A stretch of DNA of 49,007 nt from an uncultured Clostridia bacterium. GTDB taxonomy: Bacteria; Bacillota; Clostridia; TANB77; CAG-508. The DNA is taken from contig CALXUC010000010.1 in NCBI GenBank assembly GCA_944391575.1, forward strand, positions 1 to 49,007. Direction: 5' to 3'. Position 1 is the first letter of the stretch. Each line of letters opens with the position of its first letter. Below are positions 23,439 through 32,920 of this stretch, piece after piece. The notes beneath the pieces were generated by a model that did no database searches, had not been told where the DNA came from, and worked only from the letters and a program-made list of their open reading frames with translations. The position numbers and the translations under genes were made by a program.

Positions 23439-24722
23439 ATGCAAATTATAGAAAATGATAAAATAAAAGAAAAATTGTATGTTAAGAAATTAGAAAATGG
23501 CTTAACAATGATGTTTATGCCTAAAAAAAATACAATGAAAAAATTTATAATATATGGAACTAATTATGGTTCTATAGATAATAAATTTGTAGTACCGGGT
23601 GAAAATAGAGAAGTAGAAGTTCCAAATGGTGTGGCACATTATTTAGAGCATAAATTATTTGAGCAAGAAAATGGGACAAATAGTTTAGATGTTTTAACTA
23701 CCCTTGGGGTAAATGCAAATGCATATACAACAAATGACCATACTGCATATTTATTTGAAGCAACAGAAAATTTTTACGAAGCGTTAGACGAATTAATGGA
23801 TTATGTACAACACCCATATTTCACAGATGAAAATGTAGAAAAAGAAAGAGGAATAATAGGGCAAGAAATAATGATGTATGACGATACACCAGAGTGGAAA
23901 GTGTATTTAAATACTTTAAGATGTATGTATAAAGATAACCCTATAAACATCGACATAACCGGAACTAAAGAAACAATCGCCCAAATAACAAAAGAAACAT
24001 TATATGACTGCTATAATACTTTTTATCATCCTTCAAATATGGCTATAGTAGTATGTGGAGATTTTGAAGCGGAAGAGATTTTTAATGAAATTGAAAAACG
24101 TTTAATTAAAAATGTAAAAAATCAAGCAGAAATAAAAAGAATATATCCAAAAGAACAAAAAGAAATTGTTCAAGATTATATGGAAGAAAAAATGGAAGTA
24201 AGTATACCACTATTTACAATAGGAATAAAAGATGATGTAGAAGGATTATCTAGTAAAGAAATGATAAAAAGACATATATCAATACAAATATTATTAAGTC
24301 TTTTAATAGGAAAAAGTTCAAAATTATATAATAAATTATATGAAGAAAACTTATTACAATCTGCACCAGCTATGGATTATGAATTTTCTAAAAATTATGG
24401 ATATATTTTAATACAAGGACAATCAAATAATCCACAAAAAGTTAAAGAAATGTTAATAACTGAAATGGAAAAATTTAAAAATGAGGGAATAAATGAAGAA
24501 GATTTCAATAGAATTAAAAAAATGTTATATGCAGATTACGTAAAAAGTTATAATAGTATAGATAATATAGCAACTGACTTAATTATGAACTTCTTTAAAG
24601 GAATAAGTAGTTTTGATTATATAGAAGAATTTAGTACATTAAGTTTACAAGATGTGGAGTATGTTTTAAAAGAAGTGTTTAATAAGGAAAAAATGGTGTT
24701 ATCAGTGATTAATAAGAAATAA
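23439..24722 (+). CDS. M16-family zinc peptidase, catalytic (YmfH-like)
   Basis: A 427-residue M16 peptidase. HYLEH at residues 67-71 gives the inverted zinc motif HxxEH, with the third ligand in the following ENVEKERGIIGQEI segment. The ATG at 23439 follows AAGGAATTGAG; an in-frame TTG at 23430 lies inside that site. It probably pairs with the non-catalytic homologue upstream. In Bacillus the equivalent genes lie near cell-shape and competence loci. The natural substrate is unknown; peptide or signal-peptide turnover is plausible. Confidence 0.92.
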   Translation: MQIIENDKIKEKLYVKKLENGLTMMFMPKKNTMKKFIIYGTNYGSIDNKFVVPGENREVEVPNGVAHYLEHKLFEQENGTNSLDVLTTLGVNANAYTTNDHTAYLFEATENFYEALDELMDYVQHPYFTDENVEKERGIIGQEIMMYDDTPEWKVYLNTLRCMYKDNPINIDITGTKETIAQITKETLYDCYNTFYHPSNMAIVVCGDFEAEEIFNEIEKRLIKNVKNQAEIKRIYPKEQKEIVQDYMEEKMEVSIPLFTIGIKDDVEGLSSKEMIKRHISIQILLSLLIGKSSKLYNKLYEENLLQSAPAMDYEFSKNYGYILIQGQSNNPQKVKEMLITEMEKFKNEGINEEDFNRIKKMLYADYVKSYNSIDNIATDLIMNFFKGISSFDYIEEFSTLSLQDVEYVLKEVFNKEKMVLSVINKK

Positions 24723-24749
24723 TAAATAATTTAGTAAATGTTTTAAAAA

Positions 24750-24831
24750 CTTGGTATATAGCTATTTTTAATCAAAACATAGCTAGAGCGTAACAATCCG
24801 GGTCTTGATTTGCAAATAGCTATATACCAAG
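24750..24831 (-). repeat. Interspersed hairpin element, copy F (reverse)
   Basis: Perfect 18-bp arms with GGTATATAG/CTATATACC in place of GATATATAG/CTATATATC, and an inner stem AATCAA/TTGATT in place of AGTCAA/TTGACT. Both stems therefore show paired changes. The loop keeps CCGGATTGT and AGCTATG in reverse orientation. A-rich and T-rich flanks extend the pairing to about 24745-24837. Confidence 0.93.
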
Positions 24832-24876
24832 CTTTTTAGAAAATATAATGAATATAAGATTATTTAGAGGTTTTTT

Positions 24877-25665
24877 GTGAATATTGTAGAGTTTCCATTA
24901 TTTAATTTAGAAATAGAATTAGAAAGAGTTGCATTCTCACTATTTGGCATAGATGTATATTGGTATGCTATTTTAATTGTATTAGGTATGGTAATAGCAT
25001 TGTTGTTGTGTAAAAGAGATTCTGGAAAGTATGGTGTAAAGTTTGAGACTATTTTAGATTTAAGTTTATATGTAATTCCTATTTCCATTGTATCGGCAAG
25101 GATATATTATGTTGTATTTAATTTAGAGCCATATATGGTAGATCCTTTAAAAATATTTGATTTTAGAAGCGGAGGATTAGCTATTTATGGTGGAATAATA
25201 GGTGCTGTTATAACAATAATAATATTTTGTAAAAAGAGAAAGATAAATTTTTTAGATATATTAGATTATGTAGCACCTTTTTTGCCATTAGCACAAGCAA
25301 TAGGAAGATGGGGCAATTTTATAAATGTAGAAGCGTATGGAACGGAGACTAACCTACCTTGGAGAATGGGAATATTTGAAAATGGAATATATAAAGAAGT
25401 ACATCCTACTTTTTTATATGAATCTATTGCCACATTTATAATATTTTTAATATTATATAATAGAAGAAATAAAAGAAAATTTAAGGGCGAAATTACGGCG
25501 TTATATTTAGTAATGTATTCATTTGTAAGATTTCTTATAGAAGGTTTAAGAACAGATAGTTTAATGTTCTTTAACTTTAGAATTTCACAAGTGCTATCCC
25601 TGTCGATTTTTGTCGTATTTTGTATAATTTTATTGAAAAAGTATAAAAAATATAAAAAAATGTAA
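24877..25665 (+). CDS. lgt: Prolipoprotein diacylglyceryl transferase
   Basis: A 262-residue polytopic membrane enzyme that transfers diacylglycerol from phosphatidylglycerol to the lipobox cysteine of prolipoproteins, the first step of lipoprotein maturation. About seven hydrophobic helices are visible. The Lgt signature GRWGNFINVEAYG lies at about 143-155, preceded by the YGGIIGA motif and followed by HPTFLYES. The start is GTG, six bases after AGAGG. A Spo0E-like gene and a toxin-antitoxin pair follow, with no functional link evident. Confidence 0.95.
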   Translation: MNIVEFPLFNLEIELERVAFSLFGIDVYWYAILIVLGMVIALLLCKRDSGKYGVKFETILDLSLYVIPISIVSARIYYVVFNLEPYMVDPLKIFDFRSGGLAIYGGIIGAVITIIIFCKKRKINFLDILDYVAPFLPLAQAIGRWGNFINVEAYGTETNLPWRMGIFENGIYKEVHPTFLYESIATFIIFLILYNRRNKRKFKGEITALYLVMYSFVRFLIEGLRTDSLMFFNFRISQVLSLSIFVVFCIILLKKYKKYKKM

Positions 25666-25778
25666 AATGCTGTAACACGAAAGTTCAGAAAAATACTGTA
25701 TTTCATTGACTTAGGTAAAAAAATATGGTATTTTATATATATAGGAATAGAAAAATGTAAATAAAAGGAGTGAGTTAT

Positions 25779-25916
25779 ATGTTAAACGAAAGAATTTGTG
25801 AATTAAGAGATGAATTAAATAAAAAAATAGAAGAAAATGCAGATTACGAAATTATTTATAACTTAAGTCTTGAATTAGATAAATTGATAGCGGAGTATTA
25901 TAGAGAAATTGCATAA
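25779..25916 (+). CDS. Spo0E-like aspartyl-phosphate phosphatase
   Basis: A 45-residue protein. It consists of two short helices with the Spo0E family motif: ICELRDELNKKIEEN, then IIYNLSLELDKLIAEYY, where SxELDxLI is the conserved active-site helix. Members of this family dephosphorylate Spo0A~P and so delay sporulation. The ATG follows AAAAGGAGTGAG. TTGACT at 25706-25711 with TATTTT 17 bases later may be its promoter. The presence of spoIIGA and sigE in the same window makes a sporulation role coherent. Confidence 0.85.
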   Translation: MLNERICELRDELNKKIEENADYEIIYNLSLELDKLIAEYYREIA

Positions 25917-25997
25917 ATGGAAATATTTAAAAATATATTTTAAAATAATAAGTTTTATGCTATAATAATTATAGTATTGTAAAGAGAGGTGGTAAGT

Positions 25998-26237
25998 ATG
26001 CAACAAGTAACAAATATAAAAGAATTAGAAACAGCAGTAAACTTAAATGGTGAAATGGTAGTAAGTAAAAATAGTAGAAATAATATAGTTGTTATGAGTA
26101 TGGAAGAGTATAAGAAAAAATTATTAAAAGATAAAATAGAAAGAAACTTGTTAAAAGCAGAAGATGATATTAAAAAGGGAAGAGTAAAAGAGGCAGAGGA
26201 CGTTTTTAAGGAGTGGAATGAAAAATATGGAATATAA
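25998..26237 (+). CDS. Type II antitoxin, Phd/YefM-like
   Basis: A 79-residue antitoxin. The N-terminal domain (ITNIKELETAV-like start and VVVSKNSRNNIVVMSMEEY) matches the Phd/YefM fold, which binds DNA and represses the operon; the charged C-terminal half wraps the toxin. I use the ATG at 25998, after AGAGGTGG. Its end overlaps the toxin gene by 20 bases, so the two are translationally coupled. TATAAT at 25961-25966 may be the promoter. Confidence 0.82.
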   Translation: MQQVTNIKELETAVNLNGEMVVSKNSRNNIVVMSMEEYKKKLLKDKIERNLLKAEDDIKKGRVKEAEDVFKEWNEKYGI

Positions 26238-26541
26238 AGTAAGATTTACTGATAAGTGTTTAGACGATATTGAAGAAGCTTGTCAGTATATTGAAGAAAA
26301 ACTAAAAGCCGAAAATGCAGCGAATAGACTTAGAATAAAAATAAAAGATAGTATTAAAGGATTATTCATTTCCCCAGAAATGTATGCAAAAATAGAAAAA
26401 TTTGATAAAGTAAAAAGAGATTATAGAAGAATTCCTATTGATAATTATGTATTATTATATACAATTGATAAAGAAAATAAAATAGTGTATATAGCACATA
26501 TGTATTATAGTGGAAGAAATTATTTAGAAGAATTAATTTAA
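26218..26541 (+). CDS. Type II toxin, RelE/ParE family
   Basis: A 107-residue toxin of the RelE/ParE superfamily. The pattern YKVRFTDKCLDDIEEACQYIEEKL, then RRIPIDNYVLLYTIDKENKIVYIAHMYYSGRNY fits the family, with the helical hairpin first and the beta sheet with basic and aromatic residues at the end. Members either cut mRNA on ribosomes or poison gyrase, and sequence alone does not settle which. It overlaps its antitoxin and is followed by a terminator, so the pair is a compact unit. Confidence 0.85.
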   Translation: MKNMEYKVRFTDKCLDDIEEACQYIEEKLKAENAANRLRIKIKDSIKGLFISPEMYAKIEKFDKVKRDYRRIPIDNYVLLYTIDKENKIVYIAHMYYSGRNYLEELI

Positions 26542-26546
26542 AAAAT

Positions 26547-26580
26547 AAGAAAAATCTAGTAAAAACACTAGATTTTTCTT
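26547..26580. terminator. Terminator after the toxin-antitoxin pair
   Basis: A perfect 14-bp stem (26547-26560 with 26567-26580), A-rich on one side and T-rich on the other. Confidence 0.85.
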
Positions 26581-26612
26581 GCTTTTAATGTAAAATTAGA
26601 CGAAATTAAGCA

Positions 26613-26641
26613 TTGACGAAAAAGTCTTTGGGGTATAAAAT
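26613..26641 (+). promoter_or_regulatory. Promoter of the MFS exporter gene
   Basis: TTGACG (26613-26618) and TAAAAT (26636-26641) at 17 bases; TATAAA at 26634 is an alternative -10. Confidence 0.5.
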
Positions 26642-26683
26642 AGTCAAGTTGGCTATAAATTTTGAAAGGAGGATTTTTATATA

Positions 26684-28102
26684 ATGGGATTAAAAGACAA
26701 GAAAAAAACTATGCTTGTTATTGTTATGTTAGTAGGTACATTTGTTGCAATTTTAAATCAAACTTTATTATCAGCAGCAATTTCAAAAATAATGATAGAT
26801 TTCAACATAGATACAAATATAGCTCAATGGTTAACAACTATATTTATGTTGACAAATGCTGTTATGATACCTATTACTGCATATTTAATTAATAGATTTA
26901 CAACTAGACAATTATATATTGCAGCTATGTCAATATTTACAGTAGGTACAGTAATTGCAGCGATTTCACCTAATTTTACAGTTTTACTTATAGCGAGAGT
27001 ATTTCAAGCTGCAGGTGCAGGTATATTAATGCCTCTTACAATGAATACCTTAATAGATATTTTCCCTAAGGAAAGAAGAGGTAGCGTAATGGGAACAGTT
27101 GGTATAATAATTGCTTTTGCTCCGGCTATAGGTCCGACTCTTTCAGGAGTTATAACAGATGCATTTGGATGGCACACATTATTTTATTTAATAATACCTA
27201 TTGCAATAATAGATATTATACTTGCATATTTCACTTTAATAAATGTTGGTGAAAAAGCAGATCATAAATTAGACGTTCCTTCTGTAATATTATCTACTTT
27301 AGGATTTTCACTATTATTATATGGATTCAGCGAGGCTGGTTCATTAGGATGGAGCAATATTATAGTATTAGGAAGCATATTAATAGGAATTATTATAGTA
27401 TTATTATTCGTATTAAGACAATTAAAGTTAGAAACACCTTTATTAAACTTGAGGGTATTTAAAAATAAAGTGTTCGTATATTCATGTTTAGTATCTATGG
27501 TTGTATTCTCATCAATGATTGCAACAGAAATGTTATTACCAATATATATGCAAACAGGAAGAGAATTTTCAGCTATTGAATCTGGTTTATTACTATTACC
27601 AGGTGCGATTATAATGGGTATTATGAGCCCTATTACAGGAAGATTATTTGATAAATTTGGACCAAGGGTATTAGTACTTACAGGATTATCAATAATGGCA
27701 GTATCAACATTTGGACTAATGCAATTAGGAACAGATACATCAATAGTATATATCTGTATAATCTACGCAATCCGTATGTTTGGAGTTTCTATGGCGCTAA
27801 TGCCAATAACAACTTGGGGATTAAATGCTATAGAAAATAAATCAATTCCGGACGCAACAGCATCAAATAACACTTTAAGACAAGTGGCAGGTTCTATCGG
27901 AACAGCGATATTCGTAACAATACAATCAAGTGCAACAAAAGCAGTAGCAGACCAAGGAACACAATTCGCATTAATACATGGTATAAATGTTTCATTTGTA
28001 GCATCAGCAGCAATATCAGTACTTGCAGTTTTAGTAGCAATGTTTGCATTTTATAGAACAAAAAACGAAAATAGTACAACTGCAGTTGCAAATCATGGTT
28101 AA
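26684..28102 (+). CDS. MFS drug exporter, DHA2 (QacA/EmrB) family
   Basis: A 472-residue transporter with about 14 hydrophobic helices, as in the DHA2 group of proton-driven drug exporters. Near the N-terminus it has VGTFVAILNQTLLSAAISKI and WLTTIFMLTNAVMIPITAYL, typical of this group, and motif A-like and motif C-like (APAIGPTLSGVI) segments. Substrates cannot be predicted. The ATG follows AAAGGAGG. No regulator of the MarR or TetR type is adjacent. It lies just upstream of the str operon, with no functional connection seen. Confidence 0.9.
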   Translation: MGLKDKKKTMLVIVMLVGTFVAILNQTLLSAAISKIMIDFNIDTNIAQWLTTIFMLTNAVMIPITAYLINRFTTRQLYIAAMSIFTVGTVIAAISPNFTVLLIARVFQAAGAGILMPLTMNTLIDIFPKERRGSVMGTVGIIIAFAPAIGPTLSGVITDAFGWHTLFYLIIPIAIIDIILAYFTLINVGEKADHKLDVPSVILSTLGFSLLLYGFSEAGSLGWSNIIVLGSILIGIIIVLLFVLRQLKLETPLLNLRVFKNKVFVYSCLVSMVVFSSMIATEMLLPIYMQTGREFSAIESGLLLLPGAIIMGIMSPITGRLFDKFGPRVLVLTGLSIMAVSTFGLMQLGTDTSIVYICIIYAIRMFGVSMALMPITTWGLNAIENKSIPDATASNNTLRQVAGSIGTAIFVTIQSSATKAVADQGTQFALIHGINVSFVASAAISVLAVLVAMFAFYRTKNENSTTAVANHG

Positions 28103-28140
28103 TAACCCTTACGGAAAATTAAATTTTGTTCAAAAATGAT

Positions 28141-28169
28141 TTGACAAAATTATACAAATATGATAAAAT
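28141..28169 (+). promoter_or_regulatory. Promoter of the str operon
   Basis: TTGACA (28141-28146) and TAAAAT (28164-28169) at 17 bases. The start of the transcript would fall inside the hairpin that follows. Confidence 0.75.
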
Positions 28170-28170
28170 A

Positions 28171-28196
28171 AAAGCGTTAATTTTTATTAACGCTTT
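28171..28196 (+). other. Hairpin at the 5' end of the rpsL transcript
   Basis: AAAGCGTTAA (28171-28180) pairs perfectly with TTAACGCTTT (28187-28196), followed by ATTTT. It may be the terminator of the MFS gene overlapping the str promoter, or a leader hairpin that stabilises the mRNA. Confidence 0.6.
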
Positions 28197-28223
28197 ATTT
28201 TAGTTATGGAGGTGAAATAAGAA

Positions 28224-28637
28224 GTGCCAACAATTAATCAATTAGTAAGAAAAGGTAGACAAACATCAGTAACAAAATCTACTGCACCAGCTCTACAAAA
28301 AGGATTAAACTCATTAAAAAAGAAAACAACAAACAATAGAGCACCACAAAAAAGAGGTGTGTGTACAGTAGTTAAAACAGTTACACCTAAAAAACCAAAC
28401 TCAGCTATGAGAAAAGTTGCCAGAGTTAGACTTTCAAATGGATTTGAAGTTACATCATATATTCCAGGTGTAGGTCATAACTTACAAGAGCACAGCGTAG
28501 TTTTAATTAGAGGTGGTAGGGTAAAAGACTTACCAGGTGTTAGATACCATATAATTAGAGGTACATTAGATACAGCAGGTGTTAAAGATAGAAACCAAGC
28601 TCGTTCTAAATACGGTGCTAAAAAACCTAAAAAATAG
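28224..28637 (+). CDS. rpsL: Ribosomal protein uS12
   Basis: A 137-residue small-subunit protein at the decoding centre. The N-terminus [12 protein letters not shown] and the loop [15 protein letters not shown] hold the conserved Lys42-type region where streptomycin-resistance changes arise; here it is the wild-type [29 protein letters not shown] is also intact. The start is GTG after GGAGGTG. It is the first gene of the str operon; the usual upstream rpoB-rpoC are not in the window. Confidence 0.98.
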   Translation: MPTINQLVRKGRQTSVTKSTAPALQKGLNSLKKKTTNNRAPQKRGVCTVVKTVTPKKPNSAMRKVARVRLSNGFEVTSYIPGVGHNLQEHSVVLIRGGRVKDLPGVRYHIIRGTLDTAGVKDRNQARSKYGAKKPKK

Positions 28638-28816
28638 AATTAGGTAAATAAGTAAAATTGTAGTGCAAAAAAATTATATAACTAAAATATAGCAAAAATA
28701 ATTTAGAAAATATATTTTATGTACTATGCGGGAAATTAATTAAAATTTCCAGAGTAACGGTGTTTAATAAACACAATATGGGGAATACCCTAAATTTAAA
28801 AAAGGAGTGAAGAATA

Positions 28817-29287
28817 GTGCCTAGAAAAGGATATATAGCAAAAAGAGATGTTTTACCAGATCCAATATATAACAGCAAAATTGTTACAAAATTAGTAAAC
28901 AATGTAATGTTAGATGGTAAAAAATCAATAGCTCAAAAAATTGTTTATGATGCATTCGAAATAATTCAAGAAAAACAACAAACATCACCATTAGAAGTTT
29001 TTGAAAATGCTTTAAATAATGTAATGCCAGTTCTTGAAGTAAAAGCTAGAAGAGTTGGTGGAGCAACATATCAAGTTCCAATGGAAATAAGACCAGAAAG
29101 AAGACAAACTTTAGGTTTAAGATGGTTAGTTATATATGCTAGAAAAAGAAGCGAAAAAACAATGGCTCAAAAACTAGCAGCAGAAATTATAGATGCAGTT
29201 AACAACAATGGTGGAGCATTTAAGAAAAAAGAAGATATGCATAGAATGGCAGAAGCTAACAAAGCCTTTGCACATTACAAATGGTAA
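28817..29287 (+). CDS. rpsG: Ribosomal protein uS7
   Basis: A 156-residue small-subunit protein that starts assembly of the 30S head. [20 protein letters not shown] at the start, [19 protein letters not shown] and [14 protein letters not shown] at the end match the family at full length. The start is GTG, after AAAGGAGTG. A 179-base gap separates it from rpsL; it contains a short GTGTTTA/TAAACAC hairpin and no gene, and may hold an S7 regulatory site. Confidence 0.98.
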   Translation: MPRKGYIAKRDVLPDPIYNSKIVTKLVNNVMLDGKKSIAQKIVYDAFEIIQEKQQTSPLEVFENALNNVMPVLEVKARRVGGATYQVPMEIRPERRQTLGLRWLVIYARKRSEKTMAQKLAAEIIDAVNNNGGAFKKKEDMHRMAEANKAFAHYKW

Positions 29288-29304
29288 AAGGAGGATAATT
29301 TTAA

Positions 29305-31389
29305 ATGGCAGAAAGAAAATGTTCATTAGAAATGACAAGAAATATAGGTATAATGGCTCATATAGATGCTGGAAAAACTACTACTACAGAGAGAATCTTG
29401 TTTTATACAGGTAGAACACATAAAATAGGAGAAACTCATGAAGGCGCAGCCACTATGGACTGGATGGCTCAAGAGCAAGAAAGAGGAATCACAATAACAT
29501 CAGCAGCAACAACTTGTAATTGGTTAGGTCACAGAATAAACATAATAGATACACCAGGACACGTTGATTTTACTGTTGAAGTTGAACGTTCTTTAAGAGT
29601 CCTTGATGGTTCAGTAACAGTTTTCTGTGCTAAAGGTGGAGTTCAACCACAATCTGAGACAGTATGGAGACAAGCAAATAAATATAAAGTACCAAGAATG
29701 GCATATGTAAATAAAATGGATATAACAGGTGCAGACTTTTACGGTTGCGTAAAACAAATGCATGAGAGATTAGAAGCAAATGCTGTTCCAATTCAATTAC
29801 CAATTGGTGCTGAAGACACATTTAAAGGAATAGTGGATCTAATAAAAATGAGAGCATTTATTCATAAAGATGACTTAGGTAAAGTTATCGAAGAAACAGA
29901 TATTCCTGAAGATATGAAAGAATTAGCAAATGAATATAGAGGAAAATTATTAGAAGCTGTAGCAGAACAAGATGATGAATTAATGATGAAATATTTAGAC
30001 GGTGGAGAATTAACAGAGCAAGAAATTCATGCAGCCTTAAGAAAAGGAACTATAGCTAATGAAATTGTTCCAGTATGTTGCGGTTCTTCATATAAAAACA
30101 AAGGTGTACAAGAATTATTAGATGCAATAGTTGCATATATGCCATCACCATTAGATATACCAGATATTAAAGGTGTGGATAAAGAAGGAAATGAAGTAGT
30201 TAGAAAAACTTCAGATTCAGAACCATTTGCAGCATTAGCATTTAAAATAGCTACAGACCCATTTGTTGGTAAATTATGTTTCTTTAGAGTATACTCAGGA
30301 ACATTAGAATCAGGTTCTACAGTATTAAATGCTAATAAAGATAAAAAAGAAAGAATTGGTAGAATTCTTCAAATGCATGCTAACCATAGAGAAGATATAG
30401 AAAAAGTATTTGCAGGAGATATAGCTGCAGCAGTAGGATTAAAAGAAGTAACAACTGGTGATACATTATGCGATATTAATAATCCAGTTATATTAGAATC
30501 TATGGAATTCCCAGAGCCAGTTATAGACATAGCTATTGAGCCAAAAGATAAAGTAGCTCAAGAAAAAATGGGAATAGCTTTAGCAAAATTAGCTGAAGAA
30601 GATCCAACATTCAAAGTGTATACTAACCACGATACAGGTCAAACTGTTATTGCAGGTATGGGAGAATTACACTTAGATATAATAGTAGATAGATTAAAAA
30701 GAGAATTTAAAGTTGAATGTAATGTAGGAAAACCACAAGTTGCATATAAAGAAACAATTAGAAACTCAGTAAGAGTAGAAGGTAAATTTATACGTCAATC
30801 TGGTGGTAAAGGACAATACGGTCACGTATGGCTAGAACTTGAGCCATTAGAGCCAGGTACAGGAATTCAATTTGAAAGCAAAATTGTAGGTGGAGCAGTT
30901 CCAAAAGAATATGTAAAACCTATAGAAACAGGTATAAGAGAAGCAGCAGAAAGTGGAGTTTTGGCTGGATATCCAGTTATAGACTTTAAAGCTACATTAG
31001 TAGATGGATCTTACCACGAAGTAGACTCTTCAGAAGCAGCGTTCAAAATAGCAGCTTCTATGGCATTCAAAGAAGGATGTAGAAAAGCAAAATCTGTAAT
31101 ATTAGAGCCAATAATGAAAGTTGAAATAACAGTTCCAGAAGAATATATGGGAGATGTTATAGGAGACATCAATTCAAGAAGAGGAAAAATGGAAGGTATG
31201 GAAGCAAAAGGCGGTTCTCAAATAATAAGAGGATTTATTCCATTATCTGAAATGTTTGGCTATGCTACAGACTTACGTTCTAAAACACAAGGTAGAGGAA
31301 CATACTCTATGGAACCTAGTCACTATGAAGAAGTTCCAAAATCAATTTTGGAGAATATTGTGGCTTCTAGAGGTAAGAAAGAAGAATAA
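29305..31389 (+). CDS. fusA: Elongation factor G
   Basis: A 694-residue translocation GTPase. G1 is [13 protein letters not shown]2 [12 protein letters not shown]3 DTPGHVDF and G4 NKMD, followed by domains II-V of normal length, ending in the EF-G C-terminal [18 protein letters not shown] segment. It moves tRNAs and mRNA through the ribosome and helps in recycling. It follows rpsG by 17 bases with its own AAAGGAGG. The tuf gene has a separate promoter downstream. Confidence 0.98.
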   Translation: MAERKCSLEMTRNIGIMAHIDAGKTTTTERILFYTGRTHKIGETHEGAATMDWMAQEQERGITITSAATTCNWLGHRINIIDTPGHVDFTVEVERSLRVLDGSVTVFCAKGGVQPQSETVWRQANKYKVPRMAYVNKMDITGADFYGCVKQMHERLEANAVPIQLPIGAEDTFKGIVDLIKMRAFIHKDDLGKVIEETDIPEDMKELANEYRGKLLEAVAEQDDELMMKYLDGGELTEQEIHAALRKGTIANEIVPVCCGSSYKNKGVQELLDAIVAYMPSPLDIPDIKGVDKEGNEVVRKTSDSEPFAALAFKIATDPFVGKLCFFRVYSGTLESGSTVLNANKDKKERIGRILQMHANHREDIEKVFAGDIAAAVGLKEVTTGDTLCDINNPVILESMEFPEPVIDIAIEPKDKVAQEKMGIALAKLAEEDPTFKVYTNHDTGQTVIAGMGELHLDIIVDRLKREFKVECNVGKPQVAYKETIRNSVRVEGKFIRQSGGKGQYGHVWLELEPLEPGTGIQFESKIVGGAVPKEYVKPIETGIREAAESGVLAGYPVIDFKATLVDGSYHEVDSSEAAFKIAASMAFKEGCRKAKSVILEPIMKVEITVPEEYMGDVIGDINSRRGKMEGMEAKGGSQIIRGFIPLSEMFGYATDLRSKTQGRGTYSMEPSHYEEVPKSILENIVASRGKKEE

Positions 31390-31434
31390 TTTAACATAAA
31401 AAATAATTATTTATTAAAAAAATTTAAAAAAGTC

Positions 31435-31463
31435 TTGATTTTTCCCAAAAAATAGTATAAAAT
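31435..31463 (+). promoter_or_regulatory. Promoter of tuf
   Basis: TTGATT (31435-31440) and TAAAAT (31458-31463) at 17 bases, so tuf can be transcribed apart from the rest of the str operon. Confidence 0.65.
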
Positions 31464-31511
31464 AGTGTGGAAAAATAAAGAAAGATTTTTAGTCATTAAA
31501 ATTTAGTAAAT

Positions 31512-31548
31512 AAAGATGAGATGTAAAACATCAAATACAAACATCTTT
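31512..31548 (+). promoter_or_regulatory. Nested hairpin in the tuf leader
   Basis: AAAGATG (31512-31518) pairs with CATCTTT (31542-31548), and inside it GATGT (31520-31524) pairs with ACATC (31528-31532). It ends about 10 bases before the tuf ribosome binding site, so it may influence message stability or translation. Confidence 0.5.
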
Positions 31549-31570
31549 AAATTAAAAGGAGGATTTTTAA

Positions 31571-32773
31571 ATGGCAAAAGCAAAATTTGAAAGAACAAAA
31601 CCACATGTTAACATTGGTACAATAGGTCACGTTGACCATGGTAAAACAACAACAACAGCAGCTATTACTAAATATTTAGGATTATTAGGAAGAGCTCAAT
31701 ACACAGCTTATGATCAAATTGATGGTGCACCAGAAGAAAGAGAAAGAGGTATCACAATCAATACAGCTCACGTTGAGTATGAAACAGAAAAAAGACATTA
31801 TGCACACGTTGACTGCCCAGGACACGCTGACTATGTAAAAAACATGATTACAGGTGCTGCACAAATGGATGGAGCTATATTAGTAGTTTCAGCAGCTGAT
31901 GGCCCAATGCCACAAACAAGAGAACACATCTTATTAGCTAGACAAGTTGGTGTTAAATACATCGTTGTTTATTTAAATAAATGTGATATGGTTGATGATC
32001 CAGAATTATTAGAATTAGTTGAAATGGAAGTTAGAGAATTATTAACTCAATATGAATTCCCAGGAGACGAAATTCCAGTTATAAAAGGTTCATCTTTAGC
32101 AGTATTAGAATCAACATCTACAGATCCAAATGATCCTGTATATGCTCCAATTAAAGAATTAATGGATGCAGTTGATAGCTATATACCAACTCCAGAAAGA
32201 CCAACAGATGGTGCATTCTTAATGCCAGTAGAAGACGTATTTACAATTACAGGTAGAGGAACAGTTGCTACAGGTAGAGTAGAAAGAGGAGTTATAAAAG
32301 TTAATGACGAAGTTGAAATCGTAGGATTATCAAAAGAAGCTAAGAAAACAGTTATTACAGGTGTAGAAATGTTCAGAAAATTATTAGACCAAGCAGAAGC
32401 TGGAGATAACATTGGTGTACTTTTAAGAGGTATCCAAAGAACAGAAATCGAAAGAGGTCAAGTAATTGCAAAACCAGGAACAATACACCCACATACAAAA
32501 TTCAAAGCTGAAGTATATATCTTAACTAAAGAAGAGGGTGGAAGACATACACCATTCTTCAATGGATATAGACCACAATTCTACTTCAGAACAACAGACG
32601 TTACAGGTGTTATTGAATTACCAGCTGGAACAGAAATGGTAATGCCAGGAGACAACGTTACTATGGAAATCGAATTAATCACACCAATCGCAATAGAAAA
32701 AGGATTAAGATTCGCTATTCGTGAAGGTGGTAGAACAGTAGGTTCTGGTATCGTTGCAGATATAATTGAATAA
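31571..32773 (+). CDS. tuf: Elongation factor Tu
   Basis: A 400-residue GTPase that delivers aminoacyl-tRNA. G1 [13 protein letters not shown]2 [14 protein letters not shown]3 [13 protein letters not shown]4 NKCD and the C-terminal [13 protein letters not shown] are all present. The ATG follows AAAAGGAGG. Codon choice is more biased than in neighbours, as usual for this abundant protein. An intrinsic terminator follows. Only this one tuf copy is in the window. Confidence 0.98.
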   Translation: MAKAKFERTKPHVNIGTIGHVDHGKTTTTAAITKYLGLLGRAQYTAYDQIDGAPEERERGITINTAHVEYETEKRHYAHVDCPGHADYVKNMITGAAQMDGAILVVSAADGPMPQTREHILLARQVGVKYIVVYLNKCDMVDDPELLELVEMEVRELLTQYEFPGDEIPVIKGSSLAVLESTSTDPNDPVYAPIKELMDAVDSYIPTPERPTDGAFLMPVEDVFTITGRGTVATGRVERGVIKVNDEVEIVGLSKEAKKTVITGVEMFRKLLDQAEAGDNIGVLLRGIQRTEIERGQVIAKPGTIHPHTKFKAEVYILTKEEGGRHTPFFNGYRPQFYFRTTDVTGVIELPAGTEMVMPGDNVTMEIELITPIAIEKGLRFAIREGGRTVGSGIVADIIE

Positions 32774-32790
32774 TTATAAGAAAAATAAAG

Positions 32791-32828
32791 GCTTTCGGGA
32801 ATTATCTCGAAAGCTATTTTTTATTTTT
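32791..32828 (+). terminator. Terminator after tuf
   Basis: GCTTTCGGGA pairs with TCTCGAAAGC (one G-U pair) across ATTA, followed by ATTTTTTATTTTTT. Confidence 0.92.
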
Positions 32829-32857
32829 TCCGAAATCTATTTTTTTCCAAAAATCAT

Positions 32858-32886
32858 TTGCTTTTTTTCCCATTATATGATATTAT
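32858..32886 (+). promoter_or_regulatory. Promoter of the unknown gene at 32921
   Basis: TTGCTT (32858-32863) and TATTAT (32881-32886) at 17 bases. Confidence 0.5.
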
Positions 32887-32920
32887 TTTACGAGAAAATT
32901 AAAAGAAACAGGTGAAAAAA

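Noticed and set aside
23430-24722. M16 peptidases as pqqF or bacteriocin-processing genes
   Set aside because: No bacteriocin, radical-SAM or PQQ gene is nearby; the generic YmfF/YmfH pair fits better.
26662-26892. 76-codon plus-strand frame overlapping the start of the MFS gene
   Set aside because: Out-of-frame shadow; the MFS frame has the ribosome site and a conserved N-terminus.
29193-29414. 73-codon frame across the rpsG-fusA junction
   Set aside because: Overlaps two highly conserved genes in another frame and has no independent support.
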